Source: Plutella xylostella
Lineage: Eukaryota; Arthropoda; Insecta; Lepidoptera; Plutellidae
Assembly (NCBI RefSeq): GCF_932276165.1
Contig: NC_063993.1
Location: 8,938,001 to 9,002,000 of the forward strand
Length of the DNA stretch: 64,000 bases
Reading direction: 5' to 3'
Below, one piece after another: positions 1 to 12,470 of the stretch (positions are counted from its first letter, which is position 1; every line of letters begins with the position of its first letter). The position numbers and the translations under genes were made by a program. The notes beneath the pieces were generated by a model. It worked only from the letters and a program-made list of their open reading frames with translations, searched no databases and had not been told where the DNA came from.

Positions 1-160
1 AGTTTTATTTTTTGTTGGCCGTAAAAAGTGCTTCCATAAAATTTCTCCGCGAATTATTAATGGCGAACAATGTAATGGTTTTATTTTATTTCATGTTACA
101 TCAGTAGGTATTGTTTAGGGCACGAGATAAATTATTGAACCTTATTATAGAGATATTATA

Positions 161-530
161 GAGAGCGGTGGTAGCTCAGTAGAGAGCGGTGGTAGCTCAG
201 TCGGGTAAGCGCCCGCTTCTCACGCCAGAGATGCGGGTTCGAATCCCGGCGCTGACATGTACCAATGAGTTCTTTTCTGAATTTAAGTACAATGTATACC
301 ATCGCTCTTACGGTGAAGGAAAACAACGTGAGGAAACCTGCATATCTAGATTTAGCACATCTAGATATGTGAACCCACCAACTCGCAGTGGACCAGCGTG
401 GTGGGAAATGGTCCAAGCTTAGGAAGGCAGTTTAGACCTTGGGGATATGCACAAAGGTTCCACTCGAGAGAGCCAGGTGCAGGTACTTACACCCCCACAG
501 AGAATAGAATAGAATAGAATATAGTAATTG
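161..530 (+). mobile_element. tRNA-derived SINE, full length
   Basis: The head carries an A box (TAGCTCAGTCGG) and a perfect B box (GGTTCGAATCC), the internal RNA polymerase III promoter of tRNA-derived SINEs. The body continues through a gaaggaaaacaacgtgagg segment and ends in AGAATAGAATAGAAT repeats. The first 20 bases of the head are present twice (161-180 and 182-201) with one base between. It is not a working tRNA gene, because the acceptor and anticodon stems do not pair properly. More decayed minus-strand relatives lie near 3985, 7768 and 12975. Confidence 0.8.
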
Positions 531-1976
531 ATGAAAGTGTCTCATAGATGGTAGTTATCTGTGATACGGGTAGTAATTTATGCAAAAAAAAACATTTAAA
601 CAGTGTAAAGAAGGCGTCAAACAGGGTTGACAAAAGTGTAGAACCTATTTTAAAGAGTATCTAAAGATAGAATACCGTTTCTAACACAGCCCGAATTAAG
701 GAATAAGAGTATTGTTTGGCACTACACTAAGGGCAAGACAATGAGTAGATGACTAAGCTCCAATATATCTAGTACTCGTATCTTTAATATACGTAGTAGT
801 TAGTATTGTCTTATTCAATAGCATTGATAAAGACCATACGGGATATCATACAGGCCATTACTAAGCATGATCACTATTAGTACAGCTGTAATATACTTAG
901 TATGTGAAAATGATAGACCAAGATATTATAACGTTATATATAACGTTAAGTTGTTGGGTTTATTTGGTCAGTTGTTCTTTCTAATTCATTAGTTTTTGGT
1001 ATCCTTGAAATTCAAATTTAAGGTTTTGATTACATTTCTTGCATTATCTCAATTACTTACTGGTATACAACGTATCGTGTATCGAAATATACAAAATAAT
1101 ATACACACGTAGATAGCGAATACGAGTACTTAGGTTTTGAGATTCATTGCTATCTCCTGAACATACCTATATATTCTATAAAGAGTTCTAGAACTTTCTA
1201 TTCTCACAACCTTACCTATGGAATTTAAAATTCCATTTTGTGTAAGCAAATAAACATAGGTACACAATCGTATTTCAAGAAAATCTATTTACGTTTAAGG
1301 TACAGAACCCAGCACAATAATATTTTTAAATTCAAAGGCAAATATTCCCAAGGCACCAGCGGTCTGAGTCCCTGTCTTCATTCAGGCGAATTTTCAGGAA
1401 TGAGATTGTTTCAATTCTTTTTTTTTATTTCATGCTCGATTGTTTCTGTCCCCAACAGGTAAATAAATTACTTTTCTCGATTACTCAATTCTATTTGTGC
1501 ACGAAAATCCATGAGTCACTCAATGGTGAAGGCAGACGATCTATTATTTAAACAAGTTGGAGCTTAACACTTTAACTTGTGTTTTTAAATGCCAGACATA
1601 AGTATTAAGTTTAAGGCTATTATGTGTGTAAGTAATATACGTACTTATAGAGTTGATTATGAATGTTGAACAAGCCCTGAAATCTGATAAATTTTATAGA
1701 TGTCAAGGGCATGGCTAATGGATTTAAAAACACTAGGAAATTTTATGTTTGCCTTTTAAATCATTTTCAAATATGAATATTTCTGGTATTTGCATCCTAT
1801 TGACATACCTATCTACAAAATTTTGCAGACTTTGGGTAATCAAGCAAACTATCGATCTTCGTTTTTAATATTAGATATCTATCTAGTATTAAAAATGGTA
1901 TTAACGTCCTTTTCACAAAATCTGAGATTGTTTGGAGTCACAGCAGGAATTGTTTGAAAAAAGCTTTTGTACCTAA
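531..1976. other. No supported feature (AT-rich)
   Basis: Only short open frames occur here, with no coding signature, no clear splice-site pairs and no long repeats. I see nothing to annotate. Confidence 0.6.
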
Positions 1977-2181
1977 TCCTTACTTATAATATTATAAATG
2001 CGAAAGTAACTGTGTCTGTCTGTCTGTCTGTTACGCTTTCACGCCAAAACTACTGAACGGATTTGAATGAAATTTGGTATACAATTATGGTCTAGACCCT
2101 GGGAAAGAACATAGGCTACTTTTTTCCCGGAATACCCACGGGATTTTTTTAAGGCGAAGCGAAGCGCGCTGGAACAGCTAG
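1977..2181 (+). mobile_element. Non-autonomous Helitron-like element with GTCT array
   Basis: The element begins with TC, just after an A, and ends in CTAG, just before a T. These are the Helitron end rules (5' TC, 3' CTRR, insertion between A and T). A short GTCT microsatellite follows the 5' end, and the segment GCGAAGCGAAGCGCGC lies near the 3' end. A second copy in the opposite orientation lies at 48888-49102 and shares the same ends and the same text around the microsatellite. Lepidopteran microsatellite-associated repeats of this kind are known. Confidence 0.75.
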
Positions 2182-2362
2182 TACTTTATAATGAAAAACA
2201 CATTGGCATGGAATATTTCGTGATCGACGTTTAAGTTTAGGTTCAATTAAATGGTTTTGTTCACGAATGACAGCAAAATATGTAATTAGACAGAACTGAT
2301 TTTGTTGTTTTTGTCACGAACTCCTGTAATCATAGAACAACGAGGACTGTGAAGTTACATAG

Positions 2363-2576
2363 GTACGGTGGCCTGCGCCTAAAAGTATACAGGCGGAGTT
2401 TTTAAAATAGCGATCCCTGATGATGAAGGGACCAGCTACATCTGTTATAAATCCAGGGATGTGTTGAGTGTGATGTGTAGCAGTGGTGTTTATATGGATG
2501 TCCTTGAGCAGCATGTGAGCTTGAGATCACTATTTTAAAAACTCCGCCTGTATACTTTTAGGCGCAGGCCACCGTA
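2363..2576. mobile_element. MITE with 53-bp near-perfect inverted repeats
   Basis: The left arm (2363-2415) and right arm (2524-2576) are reverse complements with one mismatch, beginning GTACGGTGGCCTGCGCC. The 108-bp centre has no coding content. The near identity of the arms suggests a recent insertion. A TA target duplication fits if the ends are CGGTGG/CCACCG. The superfamily is not determined. Confidence 0.8.
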
Positions 2577-3984
2577 CGTTGTTACTTTAATTAATACATA
2601 AAGTAGCAGTAGGTTATAAGAACCATCTTTAGATGTCAACTGAAGCGAGATTCATCAATATAGTATTTTAAAAATACGATTTTAATTTCAATTTTATTAA
2701 TATAAATTAAAATTTCAGTTAAAGGTTCAGTAAAAGAGTCGAACAAAACGTATTATGAATATAATTGTTATGTATGGAACTGCAATTGTAGCAATGCTGA
2801 AGCCACTTAGTAATTATAACGTGCAAACCTCGTTTTTCCCATTTAATTGAATGATTATTTATCTGTGTAAATCTCATTTTAAAGATTCAAAATTAAAGTT
2901 TTGACAAAATACATATATATTTTTCAGTTGTCAATATCAAGTTACACGGCGCAGCATCTGTAAATTAACAGGGCAATGATACAGGACATTGCTACAACCC
3001 ATACCGTTACACTTCTCAGTGTACAAATGAAAAGGGGAGCGGGTGGAAGTGGGAGAAAAGATTAAGGTCCCCCCCTTTACCCCTCATCCCCAGTTGGTTA
3101 TAAATCTTTCAAGGCAAAGATAAGCCGTGGTCACGACTTCGGTTTCGCTTCTGATTATTTTAACGCGAAATCAAACGACTTGAATGCTCGTTAAAGTTGT
3201 AATTTGAAAATAGCTTATTTTATGGTGCAACATAAAATAAGTGATATTGATATATTACTGTCTGGACCACATGCTCGAATATCACTTGAAAATATCAACT
3301 CGAACAGATTTTATGTTTCGGTTGGCAGAATATTTTGTCGTTGAGTAAAATTTAAGTTTATGCTGAGGTAGATTTTCACAAATGATAAACGCTCACTGCT
3401 GCAATTGACCAATGCAGCACTATAAATAATAACGTAAGAGTAAGCCTCGACAGCAAAGAAACTAAAGCCCTGTCCAGTTTTAATGGGGTCAGCACCCAAG
3501 AGATCGAAACATGATAGTTTTAGCACCGACACGGTCCACTTTCAGTAAATTTAGATTTTCTTGAAATTCGTTAGAGAAGGTATAGGTAGTATTTGAACGG
3601 ACTCGTCTTCAAGAGTTTCGATTCGATTAATTATTCATGTAACGGAATATTTGACCCTTTGAGGTTTACCTTAGGTTTCTCTTACGGTTTAGGCCCGGTA
3701 ATCCGCAATGGATAGTGGACCGGGACAAGAAGAGACGATATATCTAACCCTTCATTTAATATAATTGAAGTTCATAATATATTCAATACCTACCTACTAA
3801 CAGATGAATTAAAAAAAAATGATAATTTAAAAAAATACAAGTATACTTATACTCACGACTGTAATCTCCTAAACTGACTAATCCAGTCAGAAGTAGGTAA
3901 CTCACAAGCAATTCATTCACTTTTTGCTGTAGCAAATTCGTTTGAGTATAACGCAATTAGGGTCTACAACATCTATGATCTAAA
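2577..3984. other. No supported feature
   Basis: AT-rich sequence with only short spurious frames. A brief C/G-rich tract lies near 3060-3090. Nothing else can be supported. Confidence 0.55.
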
Positions 3985-4180
3985 TGTGGAAGTTTCCTCA
4001 CGATTTTCCTTTACCATAAGAGCAACGGCATCATTGTAATAAGCCCCTTAAATGAAAATAATTAACAATATTGGTACAACCCAGGATTTGAGACTATGAC
4101 ATTGACGTCTTGAATGAGACGACGAGGCATTATCTATTGCAAGGCTCTAAAATAAATAAGTGCGGTATATTGATTCATAA
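3985..4180 (-). repeat. Decayed SINE-like repeat
   Basis: The stretch GTTTCCTCACGATTTTCCTT is the reverse complement of the SINE body segment at 315-335. It is followed by a decayed tRNA-like head around CCAGGATTTGAGA, a damaged B box. Sequence divergence suggests an old copy. Confidence 0.5.
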
Positions 4181-4892
4181 ATCGTAGTTTTCAAGAGTTA
4201 TTTGAACCCTACTCGTCACTCAAGCTACCGAGGTCGTTCAAAAAAAGCTCATTTTACTTTTACGTTAAAGAGGATTTCAACACAAAACAAAACAAAGTTA
4301 TCTCGTTTCCTATCAGCCTACTTATATCCGAGACCTTTTCGAATCTGGACGTTTTAAAGATTACGCCAATGCGGTCGTTTAGCGCCAACAGTTTTCCTGC
4401 TACGGAACCATTTGGATTATTTTGATGTGTTCTTATTTCGTTTTTTATAGTTTTATACGGAATTTCAATTATGTAGGATAGATGGACAAGTGAATCACGC
4501 ACTGCGCCTGATATCTCTTTTGTTGTGTCAAAAATCTATCTCATTGGGTTATTAGAGCAGTGATGGAACAAATATGTGGCCATGCTTCGACTGTCCGCAT
4601 GATTAAGAATTTAATATTTCAAAGGTATGATCGATAATGTGTTGTCATCTCTACATTCATATCCCAACTCTAAATGAAAACCACAATCATAATATTTACT
4701 TTATTATTAAGTTAACATTCTACGGTCCCAGTATGTCACCAAACCCAACACCACAGGGATTTGTAGCGAAGCTTACCTATAAATTTCTAAGTATTGCTAC
4801 ATTGACATCATCCGATTTATTCATATAGTTTGCATTCTGAATTCCACTGTTGTCTGGGAATTCACAAATGAAAAGCAAATAATCATCTTCTA
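4181..4892. other. No supported feature
   Basis: Short frames only. An 80-residue minus-strand frame at 4260-4502 has no recognised domain and no flanking splice signals that I trust. Confidence 0.5.
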
Positions 4893-5031
4893 AAGCTGCG
4901 TACAGACCGGCCAAACGAACGTCAACGAATGGGTTTCGTTGACCTTCGTTGCTGCAATCTGCCCTGTATTACGTATGATAAATTTTAATATCCATCGTTG
5001 GGCGTTCTTTGGGCCGGTCTGTACGCAGCTT
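4893..5031. mobile_element. Short MITE, GCTGCGTACAGACCGGCC ends
   Basis: The left end AGCTGCGTACAGACCGGCC is matched in reverse complement by the right end at 5012-5030. The arms continue imperfectly through the AACGAACG block (CGTTCTTTGG on the right). The element is about 138 bp and has no coding content. Confidence 0.75.
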
Positions 5032-5034
5032 ATC

Positions 5035-5205
5035 CAAATTTATAAAATGCTTTGGTCTGAATGACTGAATGAGAAATTTCGGTCTGAAAAAATTAATTTG
5101 ATCAAACGATTTTCCAAAAATTCAACCCCTAATGGGGTAAAAGGGGGCTTACCGTCGGTAGATTTTTTTTAAGGTGAAGCAAAGCTCGCGGTGCCGCTTG
5201 TTGTG
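5035..5205 (+). repeat. Decayed Helitron-type repeat
   Basis: The segment runs from TGGTCTGAATGACTGAATG through ACCCCTAATGGGGTAAAAGG to AAGGTGAAGCAAAGCTCGCG. The order resembles lepidopteran non-autonomous Helitrons that end in a GAAGC-rich hairpin. A related 5' part lies at 31030-31240. The ends are too decayed to fix. Confidence 0.45.
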
Positions 5206-6712
5206 TACATAATCTTATTTATGTTTACATATTTATATAATGTTATTATGTTTATATTATGTTATTGCTCATGCTATTTATTTAAGTTGATTGTTAGGAG
5301 AAAGAAAAACGGGTGAGCCGAATATTAAATTTTGACATAAGTATATACCTAACGGGTATTGGCTTAGGGCGGTTGTAATATTAAAATAAGTAGGCGCTAT
5401 AATTATAACGTTCAAAAATGTTAATACAACACGGTGCTGAAAATGAATGTAGTCGTAAAATTAAATAAGCAACAAAACTTAATTTCTCAGTAGCCTTTTA
5501 AGCCGGCCTTACTAAAATGGGGCTAGGCTTTGAGGCAATCCAGCTTAAGGTAAAATGTACATAAAATTCAGGAGATAATTTTTAATTTCTGTTAAAGCGG
5601 CTTCGTGCCTAGCTGTGGCAGCGGTTCTCAAACTTTATTACGAGCAGGCTGTCCCAGGTGTTCCCTTATGGTGCAAAATTATTACGAGTATCTTTCTTTC
5701 ACAAATTTATGAATACAGAGAGAATTTTCACGTCACGGCTTGTGCTTATGAAAAAAATTAACGACATCGCTCACTTTATTAGCACCGCTTTGTATTCATT
5801 GGAATTTTGTAGGTGTTTAAAAATGTCGATGAGAAAGTGGGCTCGCTGGAACGGATAAAAACCTGAAAAGACTTTTGAAGCCATCACGGCACACTCGCTA
5901 CCAAATTTCCGATTTTTGTTCCTTTTTATTTCGGTTCGCCTGCGCTTCCGGTGCAGTTTCACTCGATTATTTTGGATCAGATGCGGCAAAATTTTTTTAA
6001 AGGATTCCATTCTAATATGCCATTTGCAGCGCTCGCCTAATCTGTAAGCAAGAGCAGGTATAACCCTGTTACGAAACTTTTTTAAACTCAATTTTTGCAT
6101 TCGCCTTTTTGTTACTACAGTGTAGTATTTTAATTTGTTTTCGTGAATTGCTGCCTTTATTACTGTTGAAATTCATGTTTACTTTATTTTGTTGCTGTGA
6201 TTATCAACAAAAAAGCAATTACCGGACTTGTCTGCGCTAAAGCCTTGTGCGTTAATTAAAATGACCGGTACAATTTTATGTCCGGAACACTCCATCATAT
6301 TGTCTCTTTCATTCCTTTTTTATTAATACATTTTATGTTAATATCTACAGGCAAAAGGGTTTACGTTAATAGATTCAGAATATTCAAGGTGATCATAAAT
6401 TTGAAAAGATTTTCGTTGGTGAAGCTTCTGAAAAAGAAAATATAATTTCGCCCATTTATTACTTTGTTAAATGTTATTTTACGCCGTAAATTAAGTGAGT
6501 AAATGATTTCTACTCATCATCACATAATACACGTAGAATAGTTATTTACGAGTCCAACTTAACATTCTTCTTTCTAAGTAGGTTCAATAGATTATAAATC
6601 AAACTTATACTGACTAACTATTAACGTTTAAAATAAACGATTTATCTTTCTTAACATGGCAGTAACACACACTAACATCTAAAGTAGGATTTGACAGATA
6701 AAGATACAGTGT
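5206..6712. other. No supported feature
   Basis: AT-rich. A 109-residue minus-strand frame at 5771-6100 is basic and lacks any recognised domain, so I treat it as chance. Confidence 0.5.
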
Positions 6713-6767
6713 GAGTGACCTGATTCTTAGCTACTAACTCTTATAGTAGCTAAGAAGCAGGTCACTC
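6713..6767. repeat. Short near-perfect hairpin (55 bp)
   Basis: Two 24-base arms are reverse complements with one mismatch and enclose a 7-base loop (ACTCTTA). The stem starts GAGTGACCTG and reaches the loop at GCTACTA. It could be a miniature inverted-repeat relic or a source of a small hairpin RNA. The sequence alone does not decide. Confidence 0.75.
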
Positions 6768-7767
6768 CAGGAGGTTCCTTTAGTGCACCCCATCAATCAA
6801 GAAGGCTCCTATTGCATACCCCAATTCAATAAACTCCAAAACAATTTGCCACCAGCTGCTAAACGCTGTAATCCGACCAGCGACAAACACTCTTCAAAAA
6901 CATTAACAACATGACGGTAACATTCGGAAATCGTATTACGCAACAAGGCTTACAATGAAATCCGAAACCTTACACCGCGCATGTCGTCGGTTTTGTGTCC
7001 ACACTGGCCAGATTACCCTTCCTAAGTATGCGGGATCGCCAAGTTGTGGCCTAAAACCGGCCTTTGTCGTACGTATTTCGAGGTAGAATAGAGGATTTAT
7101 TTTTGGCGTTCCTTAGCTGCTAAGCTCTAAGTTTCCAGACGTCTGTGTTATAGCTTTTGTTTATAATAATATTGTTATGTGGATGAATGCTTCGTCTTGA
7201 AATTTCGTCCCGGTCTTATTAAATTAATAATTAGGTATTTAAAAATTAATTTGCTTTTTGTATGTTTGTAGGTTATTTCTCTATACAATATTAGGTATGA
7301 TTAAGTATTATGTCATATGATGCAAAACAAACATAAAGTTTTTAAGAAATAATTTAATAGTTTTAAGCTAAATGCGCGAAAAATACCATGTATCAAAACA
7401 CAATATTAGTAGAACACCGAATTAAACAACCGGTAACAGGCATAAATATAACTGTTATCTCCGTCACTGCATATTCTCACGAATTGCGGAATTCGAATAT
7501 TTTGGATTTCAAGTTCCACAAACTTGTGCAGATAGCTATTCATAGACTTAACTCTACCTGAGTGTTGGAATTGTACCAACTATTATGACATCCACGGAGT
7601 TACGACTGTTCGACCTACTTTAATGTTGCTTTCGATATTTTTGTGTCGCTGTTTTGTTACCACTGCCTTATTTGAAACTCGATTATTTTCATGTTATTCT
7701 GTATTTAATAAGAGCTATTTAAATTATGTCTGACAATTTATAAAGTTAGAATACAAATAGAAATTTC
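6768..7767. other. No supported feature
   Basis: Mixed composition. A somewhat GC-richer stretch at 6960-7080 shows no exon signals. Confidence 0.5.
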
Positions 7768-7985
7768 GTGTGCAGGTTTCCTCAACATGTTTTCCTTCAC
7801 CACAAGCACGACGTAGGGCTGTCACTATCGGTACAGCAAAGTCAAAGTATGTATCTTAAGATCTTTGCACAACGGATTTTATGCGGTTTACTTAAATTCC
7901 TAAATTTAAAATAATATTAATCGGTACCTGCCAGGATTTGAACACTTGACCTCTCAAAGGAGACACCACCACTACGACTCTTTTT
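7768..7985 (-). mobile_element. SINE copy, decayed
   Basis: The segment GTGCAGGTTTCCTCAACATG is the reverse complement of the SINE body. The tRNA-like head lies at the right, with the decayed B box CAGGATTTGAACACT and the remains of an A box near 7965. It shares family features with the copy at 161-530. Confidence 0.6.
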
Positions 7986-10366
7986 TTGTGTCCAAAGAAC
8001 ATAACATGACATTATAAATTATATGGACTCAAAAAGGTATTAACGTTAAAACGGCAGCTACTCTAAACATAATTTATGATATTTCTGGCCCTTGACTTCA
8101 TGTAAAGTTTATGAATGGGTCAATTTACCTATCCCTTTCATTTTCAGGCTAGCGGACAAGTTAATAGCAGGCAACTTAATTTACGACTCGCTTGACATGT
8201 GTCATAAAGTTGTGACGACCGTGGCACCACGTGATTTACCTCTGTTTAATATTATTATGACGTTAGTACCTAGGTATATATTGTATTAAATTCTTATCTT
8301 ATTATACATATACTTAAAGAAAAGGTTTACTGGTACAGACTGATTAATTTTTGTTTTGTTTTCTTTTTAGTATGTAAGTTGTTTTTTTTATTATATTCTT
8401 TGGGTGCGAATAAAGAGTACTTTATTGTAAATATAATGTTATTATGTTGTTATTTGTTACATACACAGACTAGTATGATTCACATAAAATTTTCTATGGA
8501 GAAGCAAAATTTAATCTTCTATTAAAAAACGCTAATATTAACATGAACATAATACTATGTTTTTTCTTTAACCTAAGCACCATCTTGACGAACCGAATAA
8601 TCTTAAACATCAAAGCCCGCGTAGGTATTGATTTTTACCTCCTTATTTTTCGGGGTTAGCAAGGAAAATTCAAGAAGTGTATGTTTCCTTTAATAATGTT
8701 TTTCATATATGTATATTATTTATACATTCAGGTTAGCGAAATAGAAAGGTTCAGGGGGTGCAATGGGTACATTTATAATGAGAAAAAATACCACTTCAGC
8801 AATCCCTGAACGAATGCGTGTTACTTTAAATTTAATAACAAACCAAGCTTAATACACGATATTCGAAAAGTGGTACGTGGTACTAAGCAAAAAGGGGCTG
8901 GTGCACTCAGGGGGTATTTCTGAACAACTTTTATTATAAAACTGTCCCTAAAAATGCCCAATGCTTTCACCATGGTGACAAAACTTAGTCCAGCTCTTTT
9001 GTTGCACAATATCAGAACTGAAATAGAAACAAATTTCCCACAAACGTTGGCTCAAACAGCGGCCAACACAAGTAGCCGGCACGCCAGCCGCCGCCATCCT
9101 TTACAGCGGATATTAAATGTTAAACGAAACAAATCCCCATGATAAATATCATCGCATGACAGGAATATCATAATACAACGTGACCGTCTTATATATTACG
9201 TGAATGTTACAGTAACATGGGGACTGCATGGAGTGTGTACTGAATCCCAAATGAACTGAAACTGGCATAATATTTGACTTTTATGTCCAGGCGACGGACG
9301 TAGGAAGATTTTACAAATGTAGCTGTGATTTTTCATCCTAAATTTACGATGTAAAAAAAAGAATTATTCAACGTAATGTAATTTAAAACTAATTTATCAA
9401 AGTTGAAATTATCACGACCCATCACGTGACACAGGTTCGTCTGGTGGTGGGGCACGGGTCTCCTTCAAATGAAGGAACGTTTTAGGCCTAGCCCACCACA
9501 CTGGCCTAGTGCGGGTTGGCCTAAGTGCACAAACTATGTGAATAGAACGCAATTTTTTGTAAATAAAAAATTTGAATAAGAAAATCACAGTATCATTAAA
9601 TAGGTGTGCCACCAAGGTAGGTACTTACCATATTTTCATATTATTTTTTCCTATATGAAGGTATAGAAAAAGTCTACATAATAAATTTTCAGGTGTCGAT
9701 TGATAAAGGGTATAGATGAGATTGAGTCTACGTGACTTCTCCTTTATAAGCCCATTGACCCTTTAAATTGAGCGAAGACTTTTGCGACATGAAGGGCCCA
9801 AATTGCTTTTTCCTGATAAAGTTTAGTACCTTTGTTATATTAGTACATATTCGCATAATATTTAAGTGACTTCCTCGAATTTCGCTAGTTCTCAAAATAG
9901 CTCATGTTGCTGATGAGAGTGCCAACATTTTTATACCTATATTTTTTTATTTATTTAATACTGTGTTTATTGAGCGTCTCAAATATATGAATCCATTGAA
10001 AACTGCCTCGTTGCCTATAAAAAGTCAATTGTCTTTCTCACGCTGTGTGACTTCATAACTCAATGATGATAAACATAACATAATGACCAAACTCAGAAAA
10101 TAAAAAGAATATTTCATCACCAATAATTACGAACAAAGCCATTTAGTTTAGACCAAATCAAACCGTGATCGTGCAAGAATAAAACTAAAACATACGGCGC
10201 CACTTTTCCAATCACCACCAATATACACCCTTAGCAAATACATTATTGGAAAAACTTGTCTAGTCCTGGAGAAGTCGGAAGATATTGTTAAAGTTACAAG
10301 CCGGGTGCTTCAGATAAATCTCAGTTGGACGGGTAATGGCGGGCCCACTGACAGCGGCCCTCGCAG
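7986..10366. other. Mostly unannotated; one repeat fragment
   Basis: No gene is supported. At 9415-9545 the run with CACCACACTGGCCTAGTGCGG resembles a fragment common in lepidopteran interspersed repeats, given with low certainty. The rest is AT-rich with short frames. Confidence 0.4.
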
Positions 10367-11150
10367 CCTGGGGGGTCACTATAGTAATCGAATGAACGGA
10401 CAAACGAGAGTTGTCGTGCAATCGGTACCCTTACTTCAACAAGATAGAGTCGTGGTTAGCCCAGCGTTCCGGAGCTATAAAAAAACCGGCCAAGTGCGAG
10501 TCGGGCTCGCGCACAAAGGGTTCCGTAGCAGCAAATATAATATTACAGTTAAATCAACCTATCTCAAAAACTATAAGAGATACTTTGATCAAACCAAAAA
10601 TCGTTGAAAGAGTTAATTAGCATGCATCACCTCTATTTTTTTAGAATTTTATACCCCGTAGTTATAAAAATAGAGGGGGGGGGACATACTTTTTACGACT
10701 TTGAGAGCTGATATCTCAAAAACCGTTCACTTTAAGAAAAATGTTTTTTAGAAAACTTTATATCATTTTAAAAGACCTTTCCATTGATACCCCACACGGG
10801 TATGTACATCGAAAAAAAAATTTTTATCCCTCAGTTACATGTATGGGGGGCCCCACCCCCAATTCTTTTTTTTACTATTTAGTGTCATATTTTTGTAGCG
10901 GTTCATACAACACATATTCCCATCAAATTTCATCACTGTAGTACTTATAGTTTCCGAGTAAATCAGACAGACGGACAAACGGACAGACGGACATGACGAA
11001 ACTATAAGGGTTCCGTTTTTGCCATTTTGGCTACGGAACCCTAAAAAACGATACTGCTCCGCTAACCACGACTCTATCAAGTTGCATTAAGGGTACCAAT
11101 TGCGTGAAGACTCTCCTTCCTTTTTTTCCATTTATATAGTGATCCCCCTG
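10367..11150. mobile_element. Foldback element with a nested repeat
   Basis: The outer ends are CCTGGGGGGTCACT on the left and AGTGATCCCCCTG on the right. Inside them, long arms match in inverse orientation: GATAGAGTCGTGGTTAGC at 10443-10460 against GCTAACCACGACTCTATC near 11060-11077, plus GGTACCCTTA against TAAGGGTACC. A different repeat occupies the middle (10479-11046). Relatives lie at 40002-40141, 47495-47640 and 60691-61710. Confidence 0.75.
10479..11046 (+). mobile_element. Lepidopteran GGCCAAGTGCGAGTCGG repeat, nested
   Basis: It begins AAAACCGGCCAAGTGCGAGT and ends GGCTACGGAACCCTAAAAAA. Near the right end are the phrases CGGACAGACGGACATGACG and GGGTTCCGTTTTTGCC. This arrangement is one of the most common interspersed repeats in moths and butterflies. 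It has no intact coding frame. Its place between the two arms of the foldback shows that it inserted after that element. Confidence 0.75.
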
Positions 11151-11191
11151 ACCCTTAGCACTCTGTCTAACACTAGAGGAGAAGGGCTAGT

Positions 11192-11303
11192 ACGGGGCGC
11201 ATTTAAGACGTGACAAGAGTTTTGCATCGCGCTCACTCACATCGCGCAGCCTCAAGAGCGAGCGCGATGGAGAACTCTTGTCACGTCTTAATAGCGCCCT
11301 GTG
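11192..11303. mobile_element. Hairpin MITE, GACGTGACAAGAGTT arms
   Basis: The left arm contains TTTAAGACGTGACAAGAGTT and GCATCGCGCTC. The right arm repeats them in reverse complement as GAGCGCGATGGAGAACTC and TTGTCACGTCTTAA. The total is about 112 bp with a short CpG-rich centre. It directly follows the foldback element at 10367-11150. Confidence 0.75.
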
Positions 11304-11388
11304 CTACAGGGCCAGGAACGCAAATATACACACATATCTACTCTGCGCCCTGGAATATACGCTATTTTGCATGAAGTAAATAGTAATG

Positions 11389-11592
11389 ACGATCGGATGG
11401 TGTAGTGTTTAGCGAGCCTGACTGCTTTGCCGTAGGTTCGATCCCCGGCCGGGGCAGATGTTTGTTGTGTCTTGGAAGTTAAATGTTAGTGTTGTCTGAT
11501 ATCTCTAACCCGCCTTCCAAGCGTGGAGATTATGGAAAGAATCCTCCATTCTTGGAGGAAGCTTATGTCCTGCAGTGGAATATTAAGGGATA
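11389..11592 (+). mobile_element. tRNA-derived SINE, second type
   Basis: The head has an A-box-like TGGTGTAGTGTTTA and the B box GGTTCGATCCC followed by CCGGCCGGGGCAGA. The tail contains CTTATGTCCTGCAGTGGAAT, a phrase shared with RTE-type LINE 3' ends. This suggests that it used an RTE partner for mobilisation (inference). Confidence 0.75.
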
Positions 11593-12235
11593 ATATATGC
11601 GTTTGTCTTTAAAAATTTTATGAGGAGAAAATGTATAAGTACCTACCTACAATGAAGGCCTGAAATAACAAATATCAATCTCACAATGCAACTACTAAAA
11701 TGTAAACTTTATACTACAATATGAAAATGCGTTATGAAATAAACATCTTTTAACCTAATCGTTGCTGGTATTAGAAATGAAATTTGTTTTCTGGAATCGG
11801 ATTTTGTTTGTAAACACTTTTAAGGTTTTCTATTGTACCACATAATCGGTTTGAGTTAGGGGACTTTATTATTGCTTTTTTATTGACTTGTGGTACAATA
11901 AAATATGTTATGATAGATAAGTTTATTGTTATGACAATAGGTACATAAGGCTATGAGCCTTAGGTAAATTTTATTTTTTCCAGTCTATCAAGTGCCTTAA
12001 AGTTTCCAACCTACGCTACACAATTACGTACTCACGCATTGCAAACATACAAAGTAAGTAAATAAGGTAACACGCACGTTACGTATGTTAAAATAATTAA
12101 TTACCCTTTCCCAGGAACTAACAATGGAAGTGAACGTTACCTTTCGTTGGCTCAACCGCGAAGAATTTTCAGTTAACATTTTATAACACCTCTATTGTTG
12201 TGTGTTTATATAATAATATTATTTATGTATTTATG

Positions 12236-12238
<3 letters not shown>
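11593..12238. other. No supported feature
   Basis: AT-rich. I see no exon or repeat structure apart from approach to the TA microsatellite. Confidence 0.5.

Positions 12239-12331
<93 letters not shown>
12239..12331. repeat. (TA)n microsatellite
   Basis: About 46 uninterrupted TA dinucleotides. Its length is likely polymorphic and may be imprecise in an assembly. Confidence 0.97.
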
Positions 12332-12334
<3 letters not shown>

Positions 12335-12470
12335 GCATATAGGATTATATATTATCTATTAGTAAACTCCATAAGCATAAATTGTTGCAGGATTTTATAT
12401 TTATTTGTTGCACTTATTTGTTTTTTTTTCTCTCTAAAATCGTGTAAAGTTCTTTTTTTTTTTTTTTTTT

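Noticed and set aside
189..260. tRNA gene
   Set aside because: A and B boxes are present, but the acceptor and anticodon stems do not pair, and the sequence continues as a SINE body with a repeat tail.
5771..6100. 109-residue minus frame
   Set aside because: No domain, no splice or promoter context, and composition like the AT-rich surroundings.
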